In this document: positions 1 through 9,419 of the stretch, one piece after another
How positions within the stretch are numbered: position 1 is the stretch's first letter
How the letters are laid out: the number at the start of each line of letters is the position of its first letter
Assembly: GCA_028691385.1 (NCBI GenBank)
Contig: JAQUZL010000003.1
Location: 1-40,920, forward strand
Source: Oscillospiraceae bacterium
Lineage (GTDB): Bacteria > Bacillota > Clostridia > Oscillospirales > Oscillospiraceae
DNA: 40,920 nt
Reading direction: 5' to 3'
Notes under the pieces: model-generated
Database searches by the model: none
The model's input: only the letters and a program-made list of their open reading frames with translations
What the model was told of the DNA's origin: nothing
Translations under genes and position numbers: made by a program

Positions 1-2
1 CC

Positions 3-380
3 AATTATGCGGATGTTCCGCAGAACCTCATCAGCGCGATTGTGGAAGCCAACAGCACCCGCAAGGACTTTATTGCAGACCAGATTATTGCAAGGCATCC
101 GCAGACCGTCGGCATTTATCGCCTGACCATGAAGGCAAATTCGGACAATTTCCGCCAGTCCTCCATTCAGGGCGTGATGAAGCGGATCAAAGCCAAGGGC
201 ATTGCGGTTGTCATCTACGAGCCAAGCCTGCGGGAAAATCAATTTTTTAACAGTCGGGTCATTCGGGACTTGGACGCGTTCAAGCAATGCGCCGACGTCA
301 TTCTGGCAAACCGCTATACGGATGAAATTGCCGACGTGCTGGACAAGGTTTATACCCGCGATTTGTATTTTAGAGATTGA
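3..380 (+). CDS. UDP-glucose 6-dehydrogenase, C-terminal part (5' truncated by window edge)
   Basis: Frame is open from base 3 ([28 protein letters not shown]...). The C-terminal text [30 protein letters not shown]...VIYEPSL...ADVILANRY is typical of UGDH. Confidence 0.85.
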   Translation, partial: NYADVPQNLISAIVEANSTRKDFIADQIIARHPQTVGIYRLTMKANSDNFRQSSIQGVMKRIKAKGIAVVIYEPSLRENQFFNSRVIRDLDAFKQCADVILANRYTDEIADVLDKVYTRDLYFRD

Positions 381-384
381 CGCG

Positions 385-417
385 CCGTTTCCGCTGCGCG
401 ACAGGCGGCGGAAACGG
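385..417 (+). other. Intercistronic hairpin (13-bp stem with one G-U)
   Basis: ccgtttccgctgc / gcggcggaaacgg with a 7-nt loop; no U-run follows. Confidence 0.4.
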
Positions 418-442
418 GACAAAGAGATAAGGGAGTATGCCA

Positions 443-1816
443 ATGCGCAACGAGAAACTGCAAAAAAACTATACCCTGCGCCAGCTGTATCAAATGGCGC
501 AGCCAAAACACTTTGAGATCGCGGCGGCGGCGCTGCTTTGCTGGCTATCCGTTCTGCCGGTTACCAATGCGGCGCTGCAGCTCAATGTGGCGGACGCCAT
601 GTTCCTGCACGGCAGCTTCATCGGCACGCTTGGGTATCTGCTGGCCGGGCTGTATCTGGTGCGATTTCGTCCGGAGCGGTCGCAGCTGCGGGAAAACGCC
701 ATGATTTTTTGGCTGGCGTCGCTGCTGCTGTGGAGCTGCGTTTCCACGGCGCTGGCGGCAGATCGCAGCCGGGCGCTGCTGGGCGACTGGCACCGGCTCG
801 ATGGGCTGACGTCTTATTTTCTCTATGGCGGCATTTTTTTGCTGGCCAACCGGGTGCGCACACCGCGCTATCGCGGGTGGGTACTCCATACGTTCCTTGG
901 AACGGCGGCGGTGATGTGCCTGCTTTGCGCCGTAAACTGGACGCCGCTGATGAATTTTTTGGGTATGGAGTCCGATAAAGCGGTGTTTTACAATCAGAAT
1001 CATTTTGGATATTATTTGACGCTTGCGTGGACGGCGGCGGCCGGGGTGTTTACGGCCGGGACGCAAAGCCGGAAGCAAAGCGCTTTTTTGCTGGGGACGC
1101 TTGCGGCAGTTTCCGTTTGCCTTGTGCGGTGCAGGACGCTGGGCGCGCTCATTGCGGTGCTCTGCGGCGCGGCGCTGCTGGTGGTGTTCACATGGTTCCT
1201 TGACCGCACACGGGTTAGGCGTGCGGCGGTTGCGATTTTGCTGAGCGCGGCGGTGTTTGCGGCGTGCAGCACACAGCTTTGGGATCTGCGGCAGGAGGCC
1301 AAAACGCTGACGCAGGATATCGCCGTCACAATTTCCGGGGAGCAGAGCGGCGATGAGAGCGGCGAGGCCAACATGGTCGGCAGCCCGGGCAACGGACGGC
1401 TGATTTTGTGGAAATATGGTGTGCAATTTATCACCGAAAAACCGCTGTTCGGCTATGGACCGGAAAATCTCGGCGTGGAGTATCTGCGCTATCTGGATGA
1501 TGCGGATGTGTCCAGCAGACCGCACAACGAGCTGATTCAGATTGCCGCGTGCCTTGGCGTCCCGGCGCTGATTTTTTACTGCTTGGCCATGTGGTGCCTG
1601 CTTTGGCTGTTTATCCGGCGCTACCGCGCCATGAACTTGTCCGTGCTGGGGCTGTACTGCACCGTATTTGCCTATTTGGTCAGCAGCCTGTTCGGCAATT
1701 CGATGATCTATACCACGCCGTTTTTCTTCCTGTTTCTGGGGCTGTGCTTTTCCGCGGGAAAGGCGCTGCCATCAGGCGGCGCGCAGCCCGCCGTGCCGGA
1801 AAACGCTGAATCATAA
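443..1816 (+). CDS. O-antigen ligase / Wzy-like polymerase family membrane protein
   Basis: Many hydrophobic segments. Wzy_C-like signature NGRLILWKYGVQFITEKPLFGYGPENL...RPHNELIQIAACLGVPALIFY. The ATG at 443 has AGGGAG at better spacing than the ATG at 437. Confidence 0.75.
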   Translation: MRNEKLQKNYTLRQLYQMAQPKHFEIAAAALLCWLSVLPVTNAALQLNVADAMFLHGSFIGTLGYLLAGLYLVRFRPERSQLRENAMIFWLASLLLWSCVSTALAADRSRALLGDWHRLDGLTSYFLYGGIFLLANRVRTPRYRGWVLHTFLGTAAVMCLLCAVNWTPLMNFLGMESDKAVFYNQNHFGYYLTLAWTAAAGVFTAGTQSRKQSAFLLGTLAAVSVCLVRCRTLGALIAVLCGAALLVVFTWFLDRTRVRRAAVAILLSAAVFAACSTQLWDLRQEAKTLTQDIAVTISGEQSGDESGEANMVGSPGNGRLILWKYGVQFITEKPLFGYGPENLGVEYLRYLDDADVSSRPHNELIQIAACLGVPALIFYCLAMWCLLWLFIRRYRAMNLSVLGLYCTVFAYLVSSLFGNSMIYTTPFFFLFLGLCFSAGKALPSGGAQPAVPENAES

Positions 1817-1835
1817 GTCCTGCTCGAATGGAAGC

Positions 1836-1885
1836 AAACGCGCCCCGCAGATCCGGCAACACCGGTTCTGCAGGGCGCGTTTTTG
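1836..1885 (+). terminator. Intrinsic terminator of the plus-strand unit, abutting the end of the convergent gene
   Basis: Stem acgcgccccgcagatccgg / ccggttctgcagggcgcgt (two mismatches), loop caaca, then a T-run. Confidence 0.8.
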
Positions 1886-1887
1886 GT

Positions 1888-4524
1888 TTAGTTCTCGGAC
1901 GGGCGGTCTACGGCGCTGCCGTCTGCCTGCAGTGCGCGCAGGCATGGAATTTGCAGATTCTGCAGCGTGAACGTGTGGGTAACTGCGTCAAAGTGCAGCG
2001 CGTCCGCCTTTTCCCGCCGCTGAAACAGCCGAACCGCGCCATTGCCGTCCTCAATGGTAATCGCTGTGGCAAAGACGGCGCGTGACCCGGAAAGCTCAAA
2101 TTTCAGGGTCGTGATTTCGTCAATCTGATTGGTTTTCTGCGACGAAAGCCCATAGCCCGCCTGTGCGCGGTTGCCATGGATGACCGTCAGCTTCGCCGGT
2201 TCGCCATACTGGCGCAGACGAACCACATAGCCGCTGTCAGACAGCTGCAGCAGAACCTCTTTGCCGGTTGCATAGAGCACCTTCATCTGCTTGGAAAGAT
2301 GAAACAGCTGCGCATAGGTGTGCGGCACATTGGAGGAAAGCCGGTCAAAGACAATGGTAAGATCGTCGGCGGAACAGAAGTTCCGCTCAAAAACCACGCC
2401 GGGATAGGCGCAATTCAAAACGCGGATGTGGTCATAGTCCGGAAAGAATCCGTAGCCGGACAGCCCCACGGCCTGCTTGTGCTTCAGGTCGCAGGGGTAG
2501 GACTGTTCATCCACCACCACCACGTTGTGGGCGTTGGCGGATAGAAAATACTTCCGAAAGTCATCTCTGATGTTCCCATAGGAGCCGCCGTCCGTAAAGA
2601 CTTCATAGCCCTTGCTGTAGAGCAAAAAGGAACAGTCGTCCGCGTGCTTATGTGTGGTGCTCTCATAGCCGGATTTGATGGTTTTCCAGGTGTCGTTCTG
2701 GCAAAGATCGTCCAAATCCGAGCGGTAAAAATAGCAGCCGGTATGGGGGTAAATCTGATGCTGTTCGGCAGATTTGCGCTGCATGGCGCGCAGCGCGCCA
2801 GTGGCATTGTGCGTGTCGCCAATGCGCGCAAGTAAGCCGTTCGGCTCGGTTACCCAATCCAGATACGCCTGCGTCAGCACCATTTTGCCCAGAAGCTCGT
2901 CCCCGAGGGGGTCGGCTTGTTCCTTGAGAAAGGTGCCGATACCGGTGAGCAGAGTGATTACCGCGCCGACATAGCCGGGAGAGTTCTCTTTGTGCACCGC
3001 TTCATCGTTGAACGCCCACAGCGCCTGCTCCTGCAGCCGCTGCCTGGCGTGCGCAATCCAGTCCCGCTCGCCCAACAGGAAGCCGACGTGCAGCAGCGCC
3101 CGATCCTGCATCATGCCGTGATTGTGCCGCTGCTTATAATACGCATCGTTGCAAAGCCGCGCGCCGTGCGCCTGCAGAATTTTTGCCAGCTGCCGGTATT
3201 CCGCGTCGGGGCACAGACCGGAGCTGCGGTAGGTTGTGGAAAAATAAATGAGATTTTCCGTGCGGAGCGCGGTGGCGTGGTCGCTCCATGCGTGCGGATT
3301 GTCACCGCGCAGCGCGTCGTTGGAGGCGTAGCGCCACCAGCTGCGGATAAGCTGCGCGGCAAAGGCCAGAAGGGCGGAATCTTCCGTCTGCAAAAACGCC
3401 TGCGTCAGCACCTGCACAGGGTTCAGCGCCTGCAAATAAAGCTGAAAGGCATTCTCGGCATTCGCAACTTTGATATTCCAGTCCGGCGCGTCCGGCGAAA
3501 ATGGAACAGACGGCAGCGATGGCAGCACCCGCAGCGTTCCCTGCTGCAATTGCTGCGCGGCCGCAATGGCAGCGGCGTCTTTGAAATGCCGTTTTGGCGC
3601 AGGGATGTTCACAGCTTGAAAGACAAGGTCATTCGCGGACGCCATTTGCCGGGCGGAAATTTTTCCGCTTTGTAGCCGATGGAAAAAGGACTGCGCCGGG
3701 TATTGCACATCGCCGCCGGCAATCAGCGGCAGCGCCAAACCGGCGGCGATCAGCCGCAGCGTTTCCTCTTTGCTGGGCATGACGCTGTGCCCGCCCTCCG
3801 CACAGAAAAATTCCACCTCAAATTTTTGCTGACAGGGAAGCTGAAACCGGCAGATCTCCCGCAGAAAGGCCAGCAATTGCAGTTCCACATCCGCCTTGGT
3901 CCAAATGTTCTGATAGAGATGAATCTGCGGAAAAAATCCTTCCCGCTGCATCAGCAAGGCCAGATCGATGCGCGCGTCAATGAGCTGTTCGGTTTCTCGG
4001 AGGACTGCGGCCTTGAGCTTTTCTACGGAAGAACTCCAATAGTTGCGCACATCAAACTGCGGATTGATCGCCAGCGCTTTTCCGTGCAGCATTGCGGCCA
4101 GCGCAATGGAGGTAAAGCCGCCGCCGGAGGAGCCGCAAAACAGGGTGCGTTCCATGGAAATGGACAGCTTTTCCAGAATAACATGAAGAAGGTATGCGAT
4201 ATTTTCCAGATACCACCGATCGTTGGTGCCGTAGCCCCAGCACAAGGCGACGTCGCCCAGATATACGCTGGGATCAAAATACCAGATTCCGCTGCCGGGC
4301 AGGTCTTCCATCCACGATGCTCTGCTGAAAATGGGCCATGTGTCGCGCGCCGTACCAAGCGCGCCCGTGCCGAACACGACGGCCTGGTCAAGGTTCGGTT
4401 TCCAGTTAATTAAAAATTCAAAACCGACGCCTTCCCACTGAACCTCATAGATCATTGGCTCGGCTGCCTGAAAGGTTTCCTGCGCAAGGGCTTCATAGGC
4501 AACCGTTTTCCGCTGGTAACGCAT
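1888..4524 (-). CDS. Fusion protein: N-terminal alpha/beta (Ser) hydrolase-like domain + C-terminal heparinase II/III-like polysaccharide lyase
   Basis: Nucleophile elbow LFCGSSGGGFTS and downstream EGGHSVMPSK His in about the first 280 aa. C-terminal half has GYESTTHKHADDCSFLLYSKGYEVFTDGGSYGN, typical of heparinase II/III-like proteins. RBS GGAGG 8 nt upstream of the ATG. Confidence 0.7.
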   Translation of the reverse strand: MRYQRKTVAYEALAQETFQAAEPMIYEVQWEGVGFEFLINWKPNLDQAVVFGTGALGTARDTWPIFSRASWMEDLPGSGIWYFDPSVYLGDVALCWGYGTNDRWYLENIAYLLHVILEKLSISMERTLFCGSSGGGFTSIALAAMLHGKALAINPQFDVRNYWSSSVEKLKAAVLRETEQLIDARIDLALLMQREGFFPQIHLYQNIWTKADVELQLLAFLREICRFQLPCQQKFEVEFFCAEGGHSVMPSKEETLRLIAAGLALPLIAGGDVQYPAQSFFHRLQSGKISARQMASANDLVFQAVNIPAPKRHFKDAAAIAAAQQLQQGTLRVLPSLPSVPFSPDAPDWNIKVANAENAFQLYLQALNPVQVLTQAFLQTEDSALLAFAAQLIRSWWRYASNDALRGDNPHAWSDHATALRTENLIYFSTTYRSSGLCPDAEYRQLAKILQAHGARLCNDAYYKQRHNHGMMQDRALLHVGFLLGERDWIAHARQRLQEQALWAFNDEAVHKENSPGYVGAVITLLTGIGTFLKEQADPLGDELLGKMVLTQAYLDWVTEPNGLLARIGDTHNATGALRAMQRKSAEQHQIYPHTGCYFYRSDLDDLCQNDTWKTIKSGYESTTHKHADDCSFLLYSKGYEVFTDGGSYGNIRDDFRKYFLSANAHNVVVVDEQSYPCDLKHKQAVGLSGYGFFPDYDHIRVLNCAYPGVVFERNFCSADDLTIVFDRLSSNVPHTYAQLFHLSKQMKVLYATGKEVLLQLSDSGYVVRLRQYGEPAKLTVIHGNRAQAGYGLSSQKTNQIDEITTLKFELSGSRAVFATAITIEDGNGAVRLFQRREKADALHFDAVTHTFTLQNLQIPCLRALQADGSAVDRPSEN

Positions 4525-4556
4525 GCATGTGTCCTCCTGTTCGCCAGATTTTCGGC

Positions 4557-5129
4557 TTAAAACGCCACCTCAAAGCAGGCGGAGTCGGCGCTCTTTTTTT
4601 GTGCGCCCAATTTCACAAACACCTTGACATGATACCTGCCTGGTTCTTCAAATTTATGGGTGTATTCCGGCGCGCTGGGGTACATCTCGCGATGCACCGG
4701 CTGCTCTTCGCCCTCGCGGAAGAGATACCATGCAAATTCCGCGTTTTCCGGGAAGGCTCCCTCGGCGCGGAACTGCCAGAAAGCGCCGCTGATTTGCTCA
4801 TACTTCGGCGTCAGTGTCAAGCTGGGCGTCTGCTGCGCCGCGCTGGCCAGCGCCGGAGAGGTTTTGGCTGTGGCGCGAAATGTGGCAGTCTGCTCCACCT
4901 TTTCCTCCTTGCCGTTGCGGACAAAGGCCTTGACGGTATAGAGTCCCCGCGATTCCAGCTGACATGCGGTGAACGGCTCTTTTTGGTAGACGCCCTTCAT
5001 GATGAGTTTGCTGTCTTTTTTTACATACCAGGCATAGCGCATGGCACTGGTCGGCGCGTCGACGTTGGTTTTCATCACCAGCGTACCGTTTCCGTACAGG
5101 TCAAACAGTTCAATTTCTTTAATTTCCAT
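4557..5129 (-). CDS. Protein made of two Ig-like/beta-sandwich repeats, function unknown
   Basis: Internal repeat (Y/F)AWY...GxYxVKxFV appears twice. No signal peptide visible. Lies within the polysaccharide operon. Confidence 0.6.
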   Translation of the reverse strand: MEIKEIELFDLYGNGTLVMKTNVDAPTSAMRYAWYVKKDSKLIMKGVYQKEPFTACQLESRGLYTVKAFVRNGKEEKVEQTATFRATAKTSPALASAAQQTPSLTLTPKYEQISGAFWQFRAEGAFPENAEFAWYLFREGEEQPVHREMYPSAPEYTHKFEEPGRYHVKVFVKLGAQKKSADSACFEVAF

Positions 5130-5153
5130 ATGCTCACACCTTGCAATCCAGAA

Positions 5154-8100
5154 TTAGGCTTGCGCCTTGACAACATTGGACAGATTTTGCAGCAGGGAAA
5201 CGCCCTGCGCGGTGACGTCAAGATAGGCGACGTCTTCGGAAACCTTTGCGTCCTTATTCTTCAGGAACGCGCGAACCTTGTACCGTCCCGGCGCAAATGC
5301 CGAGAAATCGCAGGTGAACGTGTTGCGGGTATGGTATTTTGTGGCCACCATCTTTTGGTACGCGCCGCTGGTATCCAAAACAACCCATGCATAAAGCCCA
5401 GATTCTATCCGGGTGGTATTGAGGAAGGTGAATGCGCTGCCGGACTGCCGATAGGTCACCTGCAGCTGCGTGGGCTTTTTGGCGGCCTGCAAAATCTCCT
5501 TCAAGGTGGGCATGGGACGCTTCTGCTGCAAGGGAAACGCCTGCTGCACACACGCAACGGCGGCGGCATAGTCGCCGGCGCTGCAATATGCCAGATACTG
5601 ATTGATGAGCGGGTCTGTCCGCCGGTACTCTGCGGCATAGACAGCGAGAATCTGCTCCACCAGCATGGCGCATTCCTGCACGCAATCTTCTCTTGCCTGA
5701 CTCAGCTTTTGGAAAACCCAGTGGGTTGTGTAGTAGTCATAACGCGACTCCATAAACGAACGCATCAGCCCGCTTTCCCGCAGCCAGTCTGCCTTGGGCT
5801 GCTGCAAAAGCAGCAGCTTCCGGAAGAACTTTGCGCTCACCGAGTTGGTGACCGAGCCGGCGGTCTGCGCGTAATAAATATGAATCGGCACGTCCAGCAC
5901 CTGAATTCGCTGCGCGGCTTGCAGCAGCTGCCAGGAGAACAGGGTGTCCTGTCCGGCTGCGCCGGGCACCTGCGTCAGATGGTTCTTGCGGATCAGCGCT
6001 GTCTTGATAACCATGGCCTGAATGCTGGCGGACAAAAAGCCGGTGGCCGTCAGCGAAGTGCCAAACCCGTTCCGGAAGGAATCGGTTCCCGCCGCTGAAA
6101 CAATGGTGCCATAATAGTTGGACAGATACTTGTCGGTGGTACACTTATACATATTCCCAAGCGCCAAATCCAAATCGTCTTCCTGCGCGGCCTGCAGCAG
6201 CTGCGCATAGCCATCGCAGATGGCCTCGTTGTCCGGGTCCAAAAATGTGAGGTATGGCGCGGTGGCAAGCTCTACGCCCTTGTTTCGCGGGCGCGACGCG
6301 GAGCCGCTGCCGCCGTCGGTGAAGCGGAAAGAACGCACATTTTGGAACTTCTCCTCCAAATACTGCTCCGCCTTCAACGTACGGTCGTCGTCAGAGCCGT
6401 CATCCACCAAAATGATTTCCATGCGGTCAAACAGCGAGCTGCGCTGCAGGCTGGCAAAGCATTTTCCGAGCAGGTGCGCGCCGTTGTTATAAACGGGCAC
6501 GATCACGCAGAGAATGCCGCTCGGCCGACTGTCCGGCCGCGGGAGCGGCGCTGCGTTATAGTTGAAATGGTCGATGCTGTAACCGTTGGCAAGCGATTGC
6601 GCGCCGTCTAACTCCAGCAGAAACGCGGGCGAAAACGCTTCGCGCCAAAACAGGGTGCGGTATTTGCTGCCCATGGCGCTGACGTACTGATGCTCCGCGC
6701 CGCTGTGGAGCATGTCCGCTTCACACCAGGCGTCCTTTGTGATATAGTCGCAGGCCGTATATTTGAAACCGTTGGCCAGATCCTCCAGATAATAAACGCC
6801 ATAGTCCGCATCCGGCGCAAACCATGCCACCATATCATATGCGGCAAGCTGCTCGGGCGTGAGTGCGTCGCGCGTGAAAAGCGCCTTATCCGGATAGGTC
6901 TGTCGGGCGAAGCTTTCCTCCACATGGGCGGTCAGCGTATCGGCCAAAACCAAGATGCGCCGGACAGGCTGCGCGGCGGAAAGTCCCGTTGGCCCCAGCA
7001 GCTGGGCAATGCGGTCAAAGCAGCTATGCCCCGTCATCACGCTGCGGATGCCGGCAATCTGCCGCTCATAGCGCGCGTCTGCGGACATCGTGCTCATGAT
7101 ACCGGCTACCTCCGAGGCATCATACACCATTTGCACAGAGGGCAGAATGCTGTTGACGCCGACGCTGAAGTTGGACAGCAGCAGCACGCCGTTGGCCTGC
7201 AGCTCAAAGGCACGGTTTGCGAACATGGTTTCACTGCCCTTGACCGAGTTGATGTTCACGGCCCAGTCAAAGCGCTTATGTATTTTTTGCAGCGTATCAT
7301 GGTCAAGCGCGGGGGACACATATTGAAAATACGGGTTCGGGAAGCGATAGGCGGGGTTGTCCGGATAGTTGCGGTCGATGATGTGCAGTGCGTGTCCCGC
7401 ATCCAGAATCCCGTCAAAAATGACGGCCAGCTCCTTGCAGCGATCCGGATATTTCCGCATCCATGAGCCGGAAAACAACACGCAGTCCTCTTTTTCGCCC
7501 TGATGAAAGCCGATGGGATTGTGATACAGCGGATTGATGCCGAAGCACACCGCTTCCACATGCTCCTTGCCGCAGTCGCTTTCATAATAGGGGACGCATT
7601 CCCGCGCGGAGGTGAACACATAGTCGCACACTTTGGCAAAATCCAGAAACAGCTCATAGTTGGGGGGATCTTCCTTGGAGTAAAACACCGTGGGGATGCC
7701 CTTTTCCCGGCAGCGCTCCAGCATGGCTTTTGCAACGGCGCGCTTGGGATTTTCCTTTAGCTGGCTTAGCGACGCAAGGCCGCGCCACTGACCATGCAGC
7801 CCGCGCCATGCCGATACAAACAGCAGCACGTCAAGGCCTTCGGCTACCACGGCTTCCCAGTTATCCGGCGTGAGAAATACAAAATCAGCGGCGGCGCTGA
7901 TGGACTCATAAAAGAATTCATCGCAGACCAGACCAATTCGATAGGGGAGCTTTTGATAGAACCGCGTGCCGTTGCTGTCGTCGATGCAGCTGAGCGCGGC
8001 GGTATACCGCTCGGCCCAGTGCGCCTGCTCGGGGCTGATTTCCGGCGCCTGCGGGGAAGCTGCGCTGGGCGAAACGACCTGCGCGGGGGCAATCTGCTTC

Positions 8101-8612
8101 GGTGAAGCCAGCGGCGGCAGCGCCGGGCTGTCTGCTATTTCGAGCGGCGGCAGTCTTTGGAACAGCCACTGGAACAAGAAGGTGTTCCCAAGTCCGCCGC
8201 CTGTTTTGCGGCGTCCTTTTTGCCAGGCCCAATAGGTCAGGGTGAGCCGACCAAGCTTGGAACCGGCAAGCGCGTCGTAGCGCGCCTGCAGCCGCTCAAG
8301 GCGGACATTGGCCGTCATCAGGGCGCGCGCGGATTTTTGTTGCGCAAGCTTTTGCTTGTTGGCCTCGCGCTTTAGCCGATCGGCTTCCTCGCGAAGCGAT
8401 TTCTGCGATTCCTGCGCCTTGGTGCAGCGCTCCTCCCATTGCCGATTCTCTATGCGAAGCTGACTGGTTTCGGACAATGCTTTTTCCAGAACAAGCTGAA
8501 GCTTTTCCACTTCGCTGCGCTCCGGTTCGGTAGGCTTGGGCGCAAGAAGTAGGGCTCCTTCTGTGGCAGGCGCGGGAAACCCCGCAGCATTATGGTTTCG
8601 TTTCCGGCTCAT
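5154..8612 (-). CDS. Large glycosyltransferase: N-terminal coiled coil, CgeB-like GT domain, GT2 domain, C-terminal Ig-like repeat
   Basis: MSRKRNHN start at 8612 (the ORF track extends to 8906 but overlaps the ABC gene). CgeB-like text FYSKEDPPNYELF...DYVFTSARECVPYY...FGINPLYHNPI. GT2 text CVIVPVYNNGAHLLGKCFASL...IILVDDGSDD. Confidence 0.8.
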   Translation of the reverse strand: MSRKRNHNAAGFPAPATEGALLLAPKPTEPERSEVEKLQLVLEKALSETSQLRIENRQWEERCTKAQESQKSLREEADRLKREANKQKLAQQKSARALMTANVRLERLQARYDALAGSKLGRLTLTYWAWQKGRRKTGGGLGNTFLFQWLFQRLPPLEIADSPALPPLASPKQIAPAQVVSPSAASPQAPEISPEQAHWAERYTAALSCIDDSNGTRFYQKLPYRIGLVCDEFFYESISAAADFVFLTPDNWEAVVAEGLDVLLFVSAWRGLHGQWRGLASLSQLKENPKRAVAKAMLERCREKGIPTVFYSKEDPPNYELFLDFAKVCDYVFTSARECVPYYESDCGKEHVEAVCFGINPLYHNPIGFHQGEKEDCVLFSGSWMRKYPDRCKELAVIFDGILDAGHALHIIDRNYPDNPAYRFPNPYFQYVSPALDHDTLQKIHKRFDWAVNINSVKGSETMFANRAFELQANGVLLLSNFSVGVNSILPSVQMVYDASEVAGIMSTMSADARYERQIAGIRSVMTGHSCFDRIAQLLGPTGLSAAQPVRRILVLADTLTAHVEESFARQTYPDKALFTRDALTPEQLAAYDMVAWFAPDADYGVYYLEDLANGFKYTACDYITKDAWCEADMLHSGAEHQYVSAMGSKYRTLFWREAFSPAFLLELDGAQSLANGYSIDHFNYNAAPLPRPDSRPSGILCVIVPVYNNGAHLLGKCFASLQRSSLFDRMEIILVDDGSDDDRTLKAEQYLEEKFQNVRSFRFTDGGSGSASRPRNKGVELATAPYLTFLDPDNEAICDGYAQLLQAAQEDDLDLALGNMYKCTTDKYLSNYYGTIVSAAGTDSFRNGFGTSLTATGFLSASIQAMVIKTALIRKNHLTQVPGAAGQDTLFSWQLLQAAQRIQVLDVPIHIYYAQTAGSVTNSVSAKFFRKLLLLQQPKADWLRESGLMRSFMESRYDYYTTHWVFQKLSQAREDCVQECAMLVEQILAVYAAEYRRTDPLINQYLAYCSAGDYAAAVACVQQAFPLQQKRPMPTLKEILQAAKKPTQLQVTYRQSGSAFTFLNTTRIESGLYAWVVLDTSGAYQKMVATKYHTRNTFTCDFSAFAPGRYKVRAFLKNKDAKVSEDVAYLDVTAQGVSLLQNLSNVVKAQA

Positions 8613-9408
8613 TGCTTCCTCCAAACTGCTTTTCACGCAGGCGCGTGGTATAGGCCTTTTGCTCGGCGCGTGAGAAGGCGTTAAATTCTTTAATAAACGC
8701 AGCGTAGGCGGCTGTGACCTCGCCACATGCGCCCATGCTGCGGATCTGTCCGGCTTCCAGCCAAAGCGCATGGTCGCAGAAATCACGTACCTGCGGCAGC
8801 GAGTGGCTGACAAACACAATGGTCTTTCCGCGCTCCCGGAATGCCTGCATTTTTTGCAGGCATTTTTTTGTAAAGGTCGGATCTCCCACCGAAAGCGCCT
8901 CGTCAATGATTAGGACGTCGGGATCAATGTTGACGGAAATGGCAAAGCCCAGCTTTGCCCGCATGCCGCTGGAATAGGTTTTCACCTGCTGATCCATGAA
9001 CGCGCCCAGATCTGCAAATTCCACAATTTGCGGCGTCAGGTCTTTGATCTGCTGGTAGCTGAGCCCCAGCAGCAGACATTTCTGCGTGATGTTTTCCAGT
9101 CCGGTCAGCATGGTGCTGACGCCGGCGGAGATGGAGGTCATGGACACGTTGCCCTCCGCAATCAACGTGCCGGAGGTCGGCGCGGACGCACCGGCAATCA
9201 GATTGGCCAGCGTGGACTTTCCGCTGCCGTTTAGCCCGATCAGGGCGGTGGAGGTGCCTTTTTCCAGCGAAAACGTGATGTCCCGCAGCGCATAGAATTT
9301 CTGACCAAAGGACTTCGGCAGAAAAAAATCCAAATATTTTTCTGCCGCTTTGTGATAAATCGGGTAGACCTTGTCCACCTTTTGCAGGGTGATCGCTTGT
9401 TCAGCCAT
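8590..9408 (-). CDS. ABC transporter ATP-binding protein, polysaccharide/teichoic acid export type
   Basis: Walker A GLNGSGKST, signature YSSGMRAKLGFA, Walker B VLIIDEAL; next to an ABC-2 permease. Confidence 0.9.
   Translation of the reverse strand: MAEQAITLQKVDKVYPIYHKAAEKYLDFFLPKSFGQKFYALRDITFSLEKGTSTALIGLNGSGKSTLANLIAGASAPTSGTLIAEGNVSMTSISAGVSTMLTGLENITQKCLLLGLSYQQIKDLTPQIVEFADLGAFMDQQVKTYSSGMRAKLGFAISVNIDPDVLIIDEALSVGDPTFTKKCLQKMQAFRERGKTIVFVSHSLPQVRDFCDHALWLEAGQIRSMGACGEVTAAYAAFIKEFNAFSRAEQKAYTTRLREKQFGGSNEPETKP
8840..8869 (+). other. Plus-strand terminator-like hairpin inside the antisense of the ABC ATPase gene
   Basis: aatgcctgca-ttttt-tgcaggcatt followed directly by a T-run. Confidence 0.4.
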
Positions 9409-9419
9409 ACGCAGTTTCC

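Noticed and set aside
4455-6098. 547-aa plus-strand ORF
   Set aside because: It overlaps the Ig-repeat and GT genes on the other strand and has no recognisable domains; antisense artefact.
8612-8906. N-terminal extension of the 1250-aa GT ORF
   Set aside because: It overlaps the ABC ATPase gene by about 300 bp. The extension is Arg/Cys-rich out-of-frame text, and MSRKRNHN at 8612 is a better start.
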